Source: Nonomuraea polychroma (GTDB lineage: Bacteria; Actinomycetota; Actinomycetes; Streptosporangiales; Streptosporangiaceae). Taken from it: a DNA stretch of 64,000 bases. The notes beneath the pieces were generated by a model that was not told the DNA's origin, did no database searches, and was given only the letters and a program-made list of their open reading frames with translations. Location: positions 4,650,001 to 4,714,000 of the forward strand of contig NZ_SAUN01000001.1 of NCBI RefSeq assembly GCF_004011505.1, written 5' to 3'. Positions 26,257 through 35,600 of this stretch are shown here, piece after piece (the stretch's first letter is position 1; each line of letters begins with the position of its first letter). Both the position numbers and the translations under genes were made by a program.

Positions 26257-28167
26257 TCACGCTCCTTCGGGGGATGTGCACACGGGCAACCAGATGCGCA
26301 TGCTCGACGGGCCGCGCCGGGCCCATGAGTGGTAGGGGCGCAGTGGTACGTCGAGCCACTCTGCGTGCTCCGGAGGAGCAGCCGAGAGACGGTAGGGCCA
26401 GGGCCGGTCGGGATGGGCGGGCAGGAGGGCGCGGACCCGCGCTCCGCCGGGCACGGCCTGAGGGCTGGACAGGGGGTCGATCGCCAGGGCGTCGAGCCCG
26501 CCGGGGTGCGGGAGGTCGTGGGATTCGGCGCACAGGACCTCGGGACCGCGCTCGACGGCGACGCAGCCGCGTACGGCGTCGATGCGGGGGTCCGGCCAGG
26601 TGAAGCGGGGCTCCATCGGCAACTCGAGGGTGATGACCTCGCCGGCGCGGAACGCCCGCCGGACCTCCACCATGCCGGGCTCGACCGGCCGCGCCCGCCC
26701 GTCCTCGGTCAAGGTGGCGCCGGCCGCCCAGGCGGGCACGCGCAGCGAGAGGGTCCAGGGCGAGGCCGCGTCGGCCGTGATCCGGACGCGGACGGTCCCC
26801 GACTTGGGGTAGTCCGTCTCGACGTCCACGGCGACCTGCCGCCCGCCGGGCAGCTCGGCGCGGACGGCGCCGGGCGCGTACTGGTGGATCTGCAGGCCGT
26901 CGTCGTCGGCCGTGGCGAGGTAGCCCTCCAGGCTGGCCAGCGTTCTGGCGACGTTGGTGGGGCAGCAGGAGACGTCGAACCAGGCGGCCCGGACGCCGGC
27001 CTCGGCACGCGGGCTGACCTCGTCCGCGTCCGCCGGTCTGCCCGGCGTGCGCTGGTGGAGGGGGTTGGCGTAGAAGAACGCCCGGCCGTCGGTGCTCGGG
27101 GAGGTCGCGATGACGTTGTAGAGCGTGCGCTCGATCAGATCGGTGTAACGCACGTCGCCCGTGGCCAGGTAAAGACGCCAGGACACCATGATCGAGGCGA
27201 CCCCCGCGCACGTCTCGCAGTAGGCCCGGTCCGGCGGCAGCTCCCAGTCCTCGCCGAATCCCTCGTCCTGGTGGCGGGAGCCCATGCCGCCCGTGATGTA
27301 GGTGCGGCGCGCGACCGAGCGCTCCCACTGCCGCTCCACCGCGCGCAGCAGCTCGTCGTCGCCGAGCTCGACGGCGACGTCCACGGCGGCGGCGGTGAGG
27401 TAGAGCGCGCGTACGGCGTGGCCGCGCCAGACGTCGGCCCTCCTGATCGGGATGTCGTCCTGGAAGTAGGCGCGGCCCAGCGGGATGTCCCGCAGGGTCC
27501 CGTGCCCGCGGCGGTCGAGGAACAGGCGGGCCTGCTCGACGTAGCGCTCCTCCCCCAGGGCCCGGCCGAGCTCGGCAAGCCCGACCTCGATCTCGGGGTG
27601 CCCGCAGATGCCCGGATTGCCGTCCGGGCCGAAGGTGCGGCACACGTGGTCGGCGGCCCGCCGCGCGATCCGTACCAGGTCGTCCTCGCCTGAGGTGCGC
27701 AGCCGGGCCACCGCGGCCTGGAGGAGATGGCCGGTGTTGTAGAGCTCGTGGCCCATTTCGAGGTCGCTGTAGCGGGGCGGCTGCTCGCCGTGCCCGAAGC
27801 ACGTGTTGAGGTAGCCGTCCGGGTCCTGCGCCCGGCCGATGCGGGCGGTGAGCCGTTTGATCGCCGCCTCCGCCCCGGGGTCGCCGGTCCGGCCGGTCTC
27901 CCAGGCCAGGGCCTCCAGCAGCTTGTAGACCTCGGAGTCGGAGAACGACCAGCCCGGGCGGTCGGGCCCGGTCGTGCCGTCGGCGACGCGATCGAAGTTC
28001 GCGAGCCAGCCGAGGCGCTCCATCCACGCCTCGCAGTGGGACAGCGTGGCCGTCGCGTTCACGGTCTGCCTGCGGCCCCAGAACCCGCCGGTGATGGACA
28101 CCTGGGCGAGCCCGAGGGGGCGTACCGGGCCGGTCGGCGGCAGCACGGGAACGGAGCGGTCGGTCAT
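26257..28167 (-). CDS. GH127 beta-L-arabinofuranosidase
   Basis: 636 aa, no signal peptide. It matches GH127 (HypBA1 type): the zinc site is Glu318 and Cys320 in YCETCAG with Cys401 and Cys402 in SCCPTN, where the first Cys of the pair is the known nucleophile of the family. SITGGFWGRRQ opens the barrel and YNVIATSPSTDGRAFFYANPL is a conserved stretch. These enzymes release beta-linked L-arabinofuranose, for example from extensin-type arabino-oligosaccharides or pectin side chains. The start at 28167 has GAAAGG 8 bases upstream. It follows the permeases in one operon, so oligomers are likely imported first and cut inside. Confidence 0.9.
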   Translation of the reverse strand: MTDRSVPVLPPTGPVRPLGLAQVSITGGFWGRRQTVNATATLSHCEAWMERLGWLANFDRVADGTTGPDRPGWSFSDSEVYKLLEALAWETGRTGDPGAEAAIKRLTARIGRAQDPDGYLNTCFGHGEQPPRYSDLEMGHELYNTGHLLQAAVARLRTSGEDDLVRIARRAADHVCRTFGPDGNPGICGHPEIEVGLAELGRALGEERYVEQARLFLDRRGHGTLRDIPLGRAYFQDDIPIRRADVWRGHAVRALYLTAAAVDVAVELGDDELLRAVERQWERSVARRTYITGGMGSRHQDEGFGEDWELPPDRAYCETCAGVASIMVSWRLYLATGDVRYTDLIERTLYNVIATSPSTDGRAFFYANPLHQRTPGRPADADEVSPRAEAGVRAAWFDVSCCPTNVARTLASLEGYLATADDDGLQIHQYAPGAVRAELPGGRQVAVDVETDYPKSGTVRVRITADAASPWTLSLRVPAWAAGATLTEDGRARPVEPGMVEVRRAFRAGEVITLELPMEPRFTWPDPRIDAVRGCVAVERGPEVLCAESHDLPHPGGLDALAIDPLSSPQAVPGGARVRALLPAHPDRPWPYRLSAAPPEHAEWLDVPLRPYHSWARRGPSSMRIWLPVCTSPEGA

Positions 28168-28195
28168 GTGGTGGGCCTTTCGAATCACGGAACGT

Positions 28196-29014
28196 TCAGT
28201 CCTTCACGGCGCCCGCGGTGACCCCGGCGGCGATGTAACGCTGCGCGAGGACGAGGAGGAACGCGGCGGGAATGGACGCGATCACGGCGGTCGCCATGAT
28301 CGAGTTCCATTGGGTCGTGTTGTTGCCGATGTAACGGAAGATGCCGAGCGTGATGGGGATGACGTCGCTGTTGCGGTTGAGCGTGGAGGCGAAGATGAAG
28401 TCCGACCACGCCCACAGGAACGCGAAGAGCGAGACCGTGATCACCGAGTTGCGGCTGAGCGGCAGGATGACGGAGCGGAACGTACGCCAGGTGCTCGCCC
28501 CGTCGATCTGGGCCGCGGCCATGAGCTCGGCGGGGATGCTCGCCATGAACGCGCGGAAGAGCAGCACCCCGAACGGCACGGCGAGCGTGGAGTCGGCCAC
28601 GATCAGGCCCGCGACGGTGTTGAGCATCCCGAGCCTGATGTAGATCGCGTAGAAGCCCATGGCCATGACCACGGCGGGGATCATCTGGGCGACCAGGAGC
28701 AGGAAGTCGATCCCGCGCGCGCCGAGCGGCCGCAGCTTGGCCAGCGAGTAGCCGGCGGGCAGCGACACGAGCAGCGTGAGCGCGACCGTGCCGAGGCCGA
28801 TGAAGAGGCTGGTGGCGAGGGCCGGCAGTTGCTGGCCGAACGCCGCGGTGTACCCCTCGAACGTGGGGTCCCACGGGAACCAGTGCGGCGGGTCGGCCCG
28901 CATGTCGCTCGTCTTGGTGAGCGAGACGTTGAACATCCAGTAGACCGGGAAGAGCATCAGTCCGACCAGGACGACGCCCACCGCCGTCTTCCACCAGGAT
29001 CTGCGGACCGTCAT
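28196..29014 (-). CDS. Sugar ABC transporter permease, MalG type
   Basis: 272 aa with six predicted helices. The EAA motif is AAAQIDGASTWRTFRSVILP. The ATG at 29014 overlaps the previous permease stop (ATGA). It is the third part of the second sugar importer of the window; a shared ATPase elsewhere is needed. Confidence 0.92.
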   Translation of the reverse strand: MTVRRSWWKTAVGVVLVGLMLFPVYWMFNVSLTKTSDMRADPPHWFPWDPTFEGYTAAFGQQLPALATSLFIGLGTVALTLLVSLPAGYSLAKLRPLGARGIDFLLLVAQMIPAVVMAMGFYAIYIRLGMLNTVAGLIVADSTLAVPFGVLLFRAFMASIPAELMAAAQIDGASTWRTFRSVILPLSRNSVITVSLFAFLWAWSDFIFASTLNRNSDVIPITLGIFRYIGNNTTQWNSIMATAVIASIPAAFLLVLAQRYIAAGVTAGAVKD

Positions 29015-29952
29015 GCGCGTTCCTCCCTGCGCTGCAGATGCACGTGCACCAGACCGGCGGCGAAGGCGATGAGGATGAGGATGTTGCCGACGGCCGCCGC
29101 CGGGGAGAAGTCGGGCTGCCCGGTGCCGAACGCCTCCCGGTACGACCAGATGGCCAGTGTCGTCGAGGCGTCCGCTGGGCCTCCCTTCGTCATGATCCAG
29201 ATGATGTCGACGACCTTGAGCGTGTAGATGAGGCCGAGCAGCAGCGTGATCGCCGACACCGGGCGCAGCAGGGGGAACGTGATGCGCCAGAACCGCTGCC
29301 AGGCGTTCGCCCCGTCCAGTCCGGCGGCCTCGTACAGGTCGGCCGGGATGTTCTGCAGCCCGGCGTAGAGGATCACCAGGTTGAACGGGATCCCGAGCCA
29401 GATGTTGGCGATGGTGACGGCCAGCAGTGAGGTGTCGGGGGACGTGAGCCAGTTGATCTGGCCGATCCCGAACGCCTGCAGCACCGAGTTGACGATGCCG
29501 TTCTCGCTGTTGAGCATCCACGACCAGGTCGAGGCGGAGACGATCAGCGGCAGCAGCCACGGCACCAGGAACATCGCCCGCAACGCCACCGACAGGCGGA
29601 AGGTGCGGTGGAAGAAGACCGCGAGCGCCAGCCCGAGGGCGTACTGCAGGGCGATGGACCCCAGCGTGAACACCGCGGTGTTGCTCAGTGCCCGCAGGAA
29701 GGTGTCGTCGGCCAGGATGTTCGCGTAGTTGGCGAGCCCGGTGAACTCCGGGTCGCCCTGCACGAACGCGCGCGGCGTGTAGTCGTGCACGCTGAGCTCG
29801 ATGTTGCGGTAGAGCGGATAGGCGTAGAAGAGAAGCATGTAGAGGACGAGCGGCGCGAGGAAGGCGAGGGCCGTCCACCGCGGAGAGCGCCGCCGCGGAG
29901 CCTCGTGCGCCGCTCTCCTCACCGTGACCGATTGGGTGCGAACGGAGGTCAT
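29011..29952 (-). CDS. Sugar ABC transporter permease, MalF type
   Basis: 313 aa. After a charged N-terminus comes the first helix (ALAFLAPLVLYMLLFYAYPL), then the EAA motif EAAGLDGANAWQRFWRITFP. It lies four bases after the binding-protein stop and is coupled to the MalG-type gene. Confidence 0.92.
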   Translation of the reverse strand: MTSVRTQSVTVRRAAHEAPRRRSPRWTALAFLAPLVLYMLLFYAYPLYRNIELSVHDYTPRAFVQGDPEFTGLANYANILADDTFLRALSNTAVFTLGSIALQYALGLALAVFFHRTFRLSVALRAMFLVPWLLPLIVSASTWSWMLNSENGIVNSVLQAFGIGQINWLTSPDTSLLAVTIANIWLGIPFNLVILYAGLQNIPADLYEAAGLDGANAWQRFWRITFPLLRPVSAITLLLGLIYTLKVVDIIWIMTKGGPADASTTLAIWSYREAFGTGQPDFSPAAAVGNILILIAFAAGLVHVHLQRREERA

Positions 29953-29956
29953 CGGA

Positions 29957-31228
29957 TCAGCCGCCGGTGGCCTGCTTCGCCTGGGCCTGTGCCTCCTTGA
30001 GCGCGTCGGCCGGGCTGGCCGAGCCGCTCAGTGCCTTCTGCACGGCCGTCCACATCGCCTCGGAGATCTTCGGGTACTTGGTGCCGAGGTTGTCGCTGGT
30101 GCGGCCCTTGGCGGACTGCACGGCCTCGACCCATGGCTTCAGGTCCGGTTCCTTGGCGAGGATCGCCTGCTGCCCCTCGGCGGTGGAGGGGATGTAGTAC
30201 GCGAACGTCGTACCGGTCTCCACCAGGCCCTCGGGCGTGGTCATGCACTCGAGGATCTTCTTGGTGACGTTGTAGCGGCCGGTGTCCTTCTGCACCGGGA
30301 CCGTGATGAACTCGCCGCCCGTGGGCGTCGGGGCGCCGCCCCCGCCCTTGCCGGGGATCTGCACGATGCCGGTGGGGAAGCCCGCCTTCTCGGCGCTGTT
30401 GATCTGCCACGTGCCGTTCTCGGCGAAGGCGAACTCACCCGTCAGGAACTCCTCCCAGGTGGTGTTCTGCGAGTTGCTGATGACGGAGTTGGGCGCGGTG
30501 CCGTCCTTGACCCACGAGGTCCACAGCTCCAGCGCCGAGACGGCCTCGGGCGAGTCGAGCTGGGTGAGCTGCGCGCCGGCGCCCCAGAACCACGGCAGGA
30601 ACTGGAACGAGCCCTCTTCCGTGCCGATGGCCGAGAAAGTGATCGGCTTCTTGCCCGCGGCTTTGACCTTCTTCAGCGCCGCGTTGAGCGAGGCCCAGTC
30701 CTTGATGGAGGCGGGGTCGACGCCGGCCTCGTCGAGGATCTTCTTGTTGTAGTAGAGGGCGAGGGTGTTGGCGCCGATGGGGATGCCGTAGGTCTTGCCG
30801 TCCAGTTCACCCGCGGCGATGAGGTTCTTGTCGAACCTGGAGGTGTCCAGCCCGAAGTCGGACATGGCGGTGAGCATCCCGGCATCGGCGAGCGTCGAGA
30901 CGGCCGGATTGTCGAGGAGGATGACGTCCGGCGCGTTGCCCTCCTGCCCGGCCAGCAGCGCCTGGTTGGTCAGCGCGGTCGTGTCGTAGGCGGTGCGCTC
31001 GATGGTGACGCCGGCCTGCTGCCCGCAGGAGTTCACCCGCTTGGCCCAGGCGGAGGCCGCGTCATGCTGCGGGTACGGGTCCCACCACGTGTAGGCCCCG
31101 CCGGCGGAGCCGGCGGCCGAGGGAGTGGCGCCGCCCTGGGGAGCGGAGGCACAGGCGGACAGAGCGGACAGCGCCAGAACGGCGGTTCCGAAGACCGCCG
31201 CCCTCGTGGACATCGACGAACGGTTCAT
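29957..31228 (-). CDS. Sugar ABC transporter substrate-binding lipoprotein
   Basis: 423 aa. Lipoprotein signal with lipobox ALSAC (Cys about 25). CUT1 binding-protein features include DVILLDNPAVSTLADAGML, GKTYGIPIGANTLALYYNK and ILDEAGVDPASIKDW. The start is ATG 31228, since GGAGG lies 5 bases before it. The operator TGTTAGCGCTCACAT lies directly upstream, identical to that before the 1213-aa enzyme. The ligand is probably an L-arabinose-containing oligosaccharide, judged from the GH127 gene in the operon. Confidence 0.9.
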   Translation of the reverse strand: MNRSSMSTRAAVFGTAVLALSALSACASAPQGGATPSAAGSAGGAYTWWDPYPQHDAASAWAKRVNSCGQQAGVTIERTAYDTTALTNQALLAGQEGNAPDVILLDNPAVSTLADAGMLTAMSDFGLDTSRFDKNLIAAGELDGKTYGIPIGANTLALYYNKKILDEAGVDPASIKDWASLNAALKKVKAAGKKPITFSAIGTEEGSFQFLPWFWGAGAQLTQLDSPEAVSALELWTSWVKDGTAPNSVISNSQNTTWEEFLTGEFAFAENGTWQINSAEKAGFPTGIVQIPGKGGGGAPTPTGGEFITVPVQKDTGRYNVTKKILECMTTPEGLVETGTTFAYYIPSTAEGQQAILAKEPDLKPWVEAVQSAKGRTSDNLGTKYPKISEAMWTAVQKALSGSASPADALKEAQAQAKQATGG

Positions 31229-31240
31229 CGATTCCTCCAA

Positions 31241-31255
31241 TGTTAGCGCTCACAT
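31241..31255 (-). promoter_or_regulatory. LacI-family operator TGTTAGCGCTCACAT
   Basis: Near-perfect palindrome around AGCGCT, identical over 15 bases to 32644-32658. It lies 13 bases upstream of the binding-protein start, in the gap after the LacI gene, so transporter expression can be controlled apart from read-through. Confidence 0.75.
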
Positions 31256-31292
31256 CGAGCGGCCAGAAGGTGTCGGGGGGCAGGGCCCGCAC

Positions 31293-32336
31293 TCAGCGGG
31301 CGTGCGGAGACGGGAGAGGCGCTCCCGGGGCGGCGGTGCTGCCTCGGGAGACCAGTTCGGGAGAGATGAAGCGCACGACGAACGGCTCGTCGCGGGCCGA
31401 CGCCGATTCGACGCGGCGCACGAGCTGGCGCACCGCCATGGAGCCGAGGCGGTCGGGCGCGCTCTCGATGAAGGAATAGGGCAGGGAGAAGGTCGCGGCG
31501 AACTCCTCGGAGTAACGCCCGATGACCGACAGGTCCTCGGGGACCCGGAGTCCGCGCTGGTAGGTGACGGACGGCAGCGCGGCGGCGGCCGCCTCGTTGT
31601 TGATCAGCAGGCCGGTCGCCTCGGGGTAGGCGTCGAGCAGGCCGTTGAGCATGCGGCCCACGGCGGGTTGCCGGGACTCGCCGTACACCGCGTGCAGGGT
31701 GATGCCCAGTTGCCGCGCCCGTTCCCGCGCGGCGTCCCGTAGCCGCCATACGTAGGCGCCGCCCCGCTCGACCACGTGCTCGGGCTGCGAGATCAGGATG
31801 AGCTCGCGGTGGCCGAGGCGGTGGAGGTGCTCCACCATGGCCCGGCCGGCCTCCTCGAAGTCCAGATCGAACACGTCGAGCCCCGTGCAGTCGCCGGGCA
31901 GGCCGACCAGCGCGCCCGGCTGCGGCGCGGCGCGCAGGATGGGCAGCCTCGGGTCGTCCTGCGCGATGTTCATCAGGACGACGCCGTCCACCATCCGGGA
32001 GTCGGTGATGCGCCGCAGTGCCCGAGCGCCGTTGGCCTCGGTGACCAGCAGCGTGTCGTAGCCCAGGTCGCGGGCGGTGTCGGTGACGCCCAGGATGTAC
32101 TGCATCATCGCGGGCGCGAACTCGTCTTCGTGGAACTGCGCGAGCAGACCGAGGACCTTGGTCTGGGAGGTGGCGAGCGCGCGAGCGCCTGCGTTCGGCG
32201 TGTAGGCCAGCGCCTCGGCCGCCGCCAGCACCCGCCGGCGGACCTCCTCCGAGATGGGCCGCTTGCCCGACAGCGCGTACGACGCCGTGCTGCGGCTCAC
32301 CCCGGCCTCCCGGGCCACGTCTCCGATCGTCGCCAC
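31293..32336 (-). CDS. LacI-family regulator of the arabinoglycan locus
   Basis: 347 aa. The start is GTG 32336, because AGGAGG lies 5 bases upstream; the in-frame ATG at 32357 has no such site. Helix-turn-helix: ATIGDVAREAGVSRSTASYAL, then a hinge (GARALATS) and a sugar-sensing domain (RVPEDLSVIGRYSEEF). The usual Asp of GFDD-type segments is replaced (IGRYSEE). It is followed by the transporter operon. Candidate operators are the TGTTAGCGCTCACAT pair and two CGAACCGGTTC palindromes before its own start. Confidence 0.88.
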   Translation of the reverse strand: MATIGDVAREAGVSRSTASYALSGKRPISEEVRRRVLAAAEALAYTPNAGARALATSQTKVLGLLAQFHEDEFAPAMMQYILGVTDTARDLGYDTLLVTEANGARALRRITDSRMVDGVVLMNIAQDDPRLPILRAAPQPGALVGLPGDCTGLDVFDLDFEEAGRAMVEHLHRLGHRELILISQPEHVVERGGAYVWRLRDAARERARQLGITLHAVYGESRQPAVGRMLNGLLDAYPEATGLLINNEAAAAALPSVTYQRGLRVPEDLSVIGRYSEEFAATFSLPYSFIESAPDRLGSMAVRQLVRRVESASARDEPFVVRFISPELVSRGSTAAPGAPLPSPHAR

Positions 32337-32357
32337 TCTCACCTCCTGATAATGCAT

Positions 32358-32467
32358 CGAACCGGTTCGACGATGGCGTTGCGGACTCCCTCATATCGTC
32401 GACCCGACGACGCCATGCAAGGGAGATCCATGGGATCATGTCTCAGCAGCAGTGGCGAACCGGTTCA
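32358..32467 (-). promoter_or_regulatory. Two CGAACCGGTTC palindromes before the LacI gene
   Basis: CGAACCGGTTCG at 32358-32369 is a perfect palindrome and CGAACCGGTTCA at 32456-32467 differs in the last base. They are 98 bases apart centre to centre, and the first nearly touches the gene's start. Autoregulation by a looped tetramer or control by another LacI-type protein are both possible. Confidence 0.5.
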
Positions 32468-32643
32468 ACGATTGGGCTCGACTGTCACTCCTCCGAGAGG
32501 CAGGCGTCAAGAGCAAAGGCCGCGGACGATACCGAATCGTGACACGCCGGAAACGGTAAGAGAACGCCCCATTGACGTGCGCGCTGCGGCTACGTAACCT
32601 ACGCGAAACCCTCGGTTGCGTTGCGGATCGACTCCCTCGAACT

Positions 32644-32658
32644 TGTTAGCGCTCACAT
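32644..32658 (+). promoter_or_regulatory. LacI-family operator TGTTAGCGCTCACAT
   Basis: Exact copy of the site at 31241-31255, here ending 17 bases before the start of the large glycosidase gene. This links that gene to the transporter operon as one regulon. Confidence 0.75.
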
Positions 32659-32675
32659 GACCTAGGGACATCGTG

Positions 32676-35600
32676 ATGACCTTTCCGAGCATCACCAAGG
32701 CCATGCGTGCCGGACTGCTCCCGGCCGCCCTCACCCTCGCGTTAACCCTTGGCGTACCGGTCGCGGCGGCGGCCGATCCGCCCGCTCCGGCCCTCGTCTA
32801 CGAGTTCGACGCCGACGACGTCACCACCGGCTCCGTCACCGACTCCTCGGGCAACGGCCTGCACGGGACGCTGGTCAACGGCTCCACCGCGTCTTTGGTC
32901 GACGGCGCGGGCGGAGGTCACGCGCTGAGCTTGCCCGGCGGCGCGCCGACCTCCAGCGGCGCCTACGTGAAGCTGCCGTTGGAGGCGATCAAGGGCAAGA
33001 CCGACCTGACCGTGTCGGCTCGGGTGAAGTGGGACGGCACCACCGCCCCCTGGCAGTGGATCTACGCGCTGGGCAAGGACACCAGCCGCTACCTGTTCAC
33101 CACGCCGTACAACGGCGACGGCCGCCTGCGCACGGCGGTCACCGCCTCGTCCGCGGGCGGCGAGGCGCAGGTCACGGGGTCGGCCGCGCTGCCGGCCAAC
33201 GCCTGGAAGACGCTGACCGTCACGCTCGACACGGCCGCCAAGCGCGTCACCACCTACCTCGACGGCGCCGCCGTCGCCTCGGCCGCCACGAACGTGACGG
33301 CCGCGCAGCTGATCGACGCCGCCACGACGTCCGCCGGGTTCATCGGCCGCTCGTTCTATCCGGACCCGCTGTTCGACGGGGCGATCGACGACTTCCGCGT
33401 CTACGGCGCCGCGCTGACGGCCGAGCAGGTCGCCGCCCTCGCCGGCGGCCAGGCGCCCACCCCGACGGGCCTGGCCCAGGACACCTTCGCGGTGCGGACG
33501 TTCATCGGCACCGCGCCGACCCTGCCGGCCGCGGTCCGCGCCACCTTCTCCGACGGCTACGACCGCGACCTGGCCATCACCTGGGCGCAGGTGAACCCCG
33601 AGGACTACGCCAAGGCCGGGACGTTCACCGTGAAGGGCACGGCCGGCGGCCGGCCCGTCACCGCCGACGTGACCGTGATCCGCGAGGGCCAGCTCGTCAT
33701 CGACCTGGCCAAGGACACCGGCGCCTTCCACGGCGGCGCGTCCGGCACGCTCTACGGCCTGTACGGGCCCGGAGTGCCGACGAACAACCTGATCGAGGGC
33801 ATGCGCCTGCGCACGGTCTCGACCAAGGCCCAGGACGGCCCGCAGCACCCGGGGGCCGACGCGTTGGAGGTGGTCAAGCCGCTGGCCGACAGCACCGACG
33901 GCGACGTGTACATCTACATGACCGACATCCACCGCGGCTTCCCGTACCAGTGGCCGGGCAGCACCCCGCAGGAGAAGCTCGACCTGTACAAGGAGAAGAT
34001 CGCCAAGCAGGTCGACCAGGTCCGCGAGCTCGACCTGAAATATCAGGACAACGTCGTCTTCGTGCCGTTCAACGAGCCCGAGGGCAACATGTTCGGCACC
34101 GGCGAGTGGAGCTACAACCGCAAGAGCTGGCTCAACGACCCGACGGACTACTTCAAGGCGTGGGACGAGGTCTACGCGCTGATCAAGGGCAAGATGCCGC
34201 AGGCGCGGATCGCCGGCCCCAACACCAGCGTGCTGTACGCCCAGGTGAAGGGCTTCCTGCAGCACGCCGTCAAGGCGGGCACCGTGCCTGAGGTGATGAC
34301 CTGGCACGAGCTCAGCCATCCCGAGCAGGTGCGGCAGAGCGTCAAGCGCTACCGCGGGTGGGAGGCCGAGGTCTTCGCCGGCACCGAGTACGCCGGGAAG
34401 AAGCTGCCGATCAACGTCAACGAGTACGCCTTCAACTACCACACCTCGGTGCCCGGCCAGATGATCCAGTGGGTGTCGGCCATCGAGGAGTCGAAGGTGG
34501 ACGCCGACATCGCCTACTGGAACATCGACGGCAACCTGTCCGACTCCGCCGTGCAGGCCAACCGCGCCAACGGCCAGTGGTGGCTGCTCAACGCCTATGG
34601 CAGCATGAGCGGGCACACCGTGCAGGTCACGCCGCCGTTCCCGGGGCAGAACTACACGCTGCAGGGCGTCGCCACGCTCGACCCGGCCAAGAAGCAGGCC
34701 CGGGCGATCTTCGGCGGCGCGAGCAGCGCCGGGCACATCCGCTTCGAGAACGTCCCCGCCGGCGTCCTCGGCACCACCGTGCACGCCTGGATCCGCGAGA
34801 TCCCGTGGACCGGGCAGATCGGCGACTCGGCGCAGCCGGAGATCATCGCCGAGCGCGACGTCAAGGTCGAGGACGGCACCGTGGCGTTCGACTTCGGCAG
34901 CGGTGACCTGCCGCGGATGAAGGAGTCGTCGGCGTACGAGATCGTGCTCAGCCCCGAGGGCACGGGCACCGTGACGGCGGCCGCGCCCAAGCTGTGGGAG
35001 CAGTCGTACGAGGCCGAGGACGCCAAGTACACCGGCGGCGGCTACAGCCGCAACGGCCCCGAGGGCTCGCCCTCGGACGTGTCGAAGTTCTACACCTCCG
35101 GCCGCTACAACGTCGGCGGGCTGCGGACCGGCTCCGACGGGGTGCTCGACTTCACCGTCGAGGTCCCGCAGGACGGCCGCTACGACCTGAGCGTCTTCGC
35201 CAATTCGCTCAACACCTTCGACCGGGTGCGCGAGCAGGGACCCACCAATGTCTTCCTCCGCGTGGACGGCGCCGCCGAGCAGGAGCTGTTCCTGCCTCTC
35301 GGCTACAAGTGGGTCGTGTGGGACCACGCCGACACCACGGTGGAACTCAAGGCGGGCAAGCACGTGATCTCCCTGGCCGCGCGGAGCCTCGACGGCGCCA
35401 AGGCGACCAAGGGCGACGCGATCGTCGACCGGATCCGGCTGTCGCTGGCCAACCCGGCCGCGGCGACCTCGATCTACGAGGCCGAACTGGCCGACCTGGG
35501 CGGGGCCCGCATCGCCTACGACGTCAAGGACGACGGCGTCGGCGGCTCGGGGGTCGTGGCGGCCGACCGCGGGAAGTCGGTGACGTTCTGGGTCTACTCC

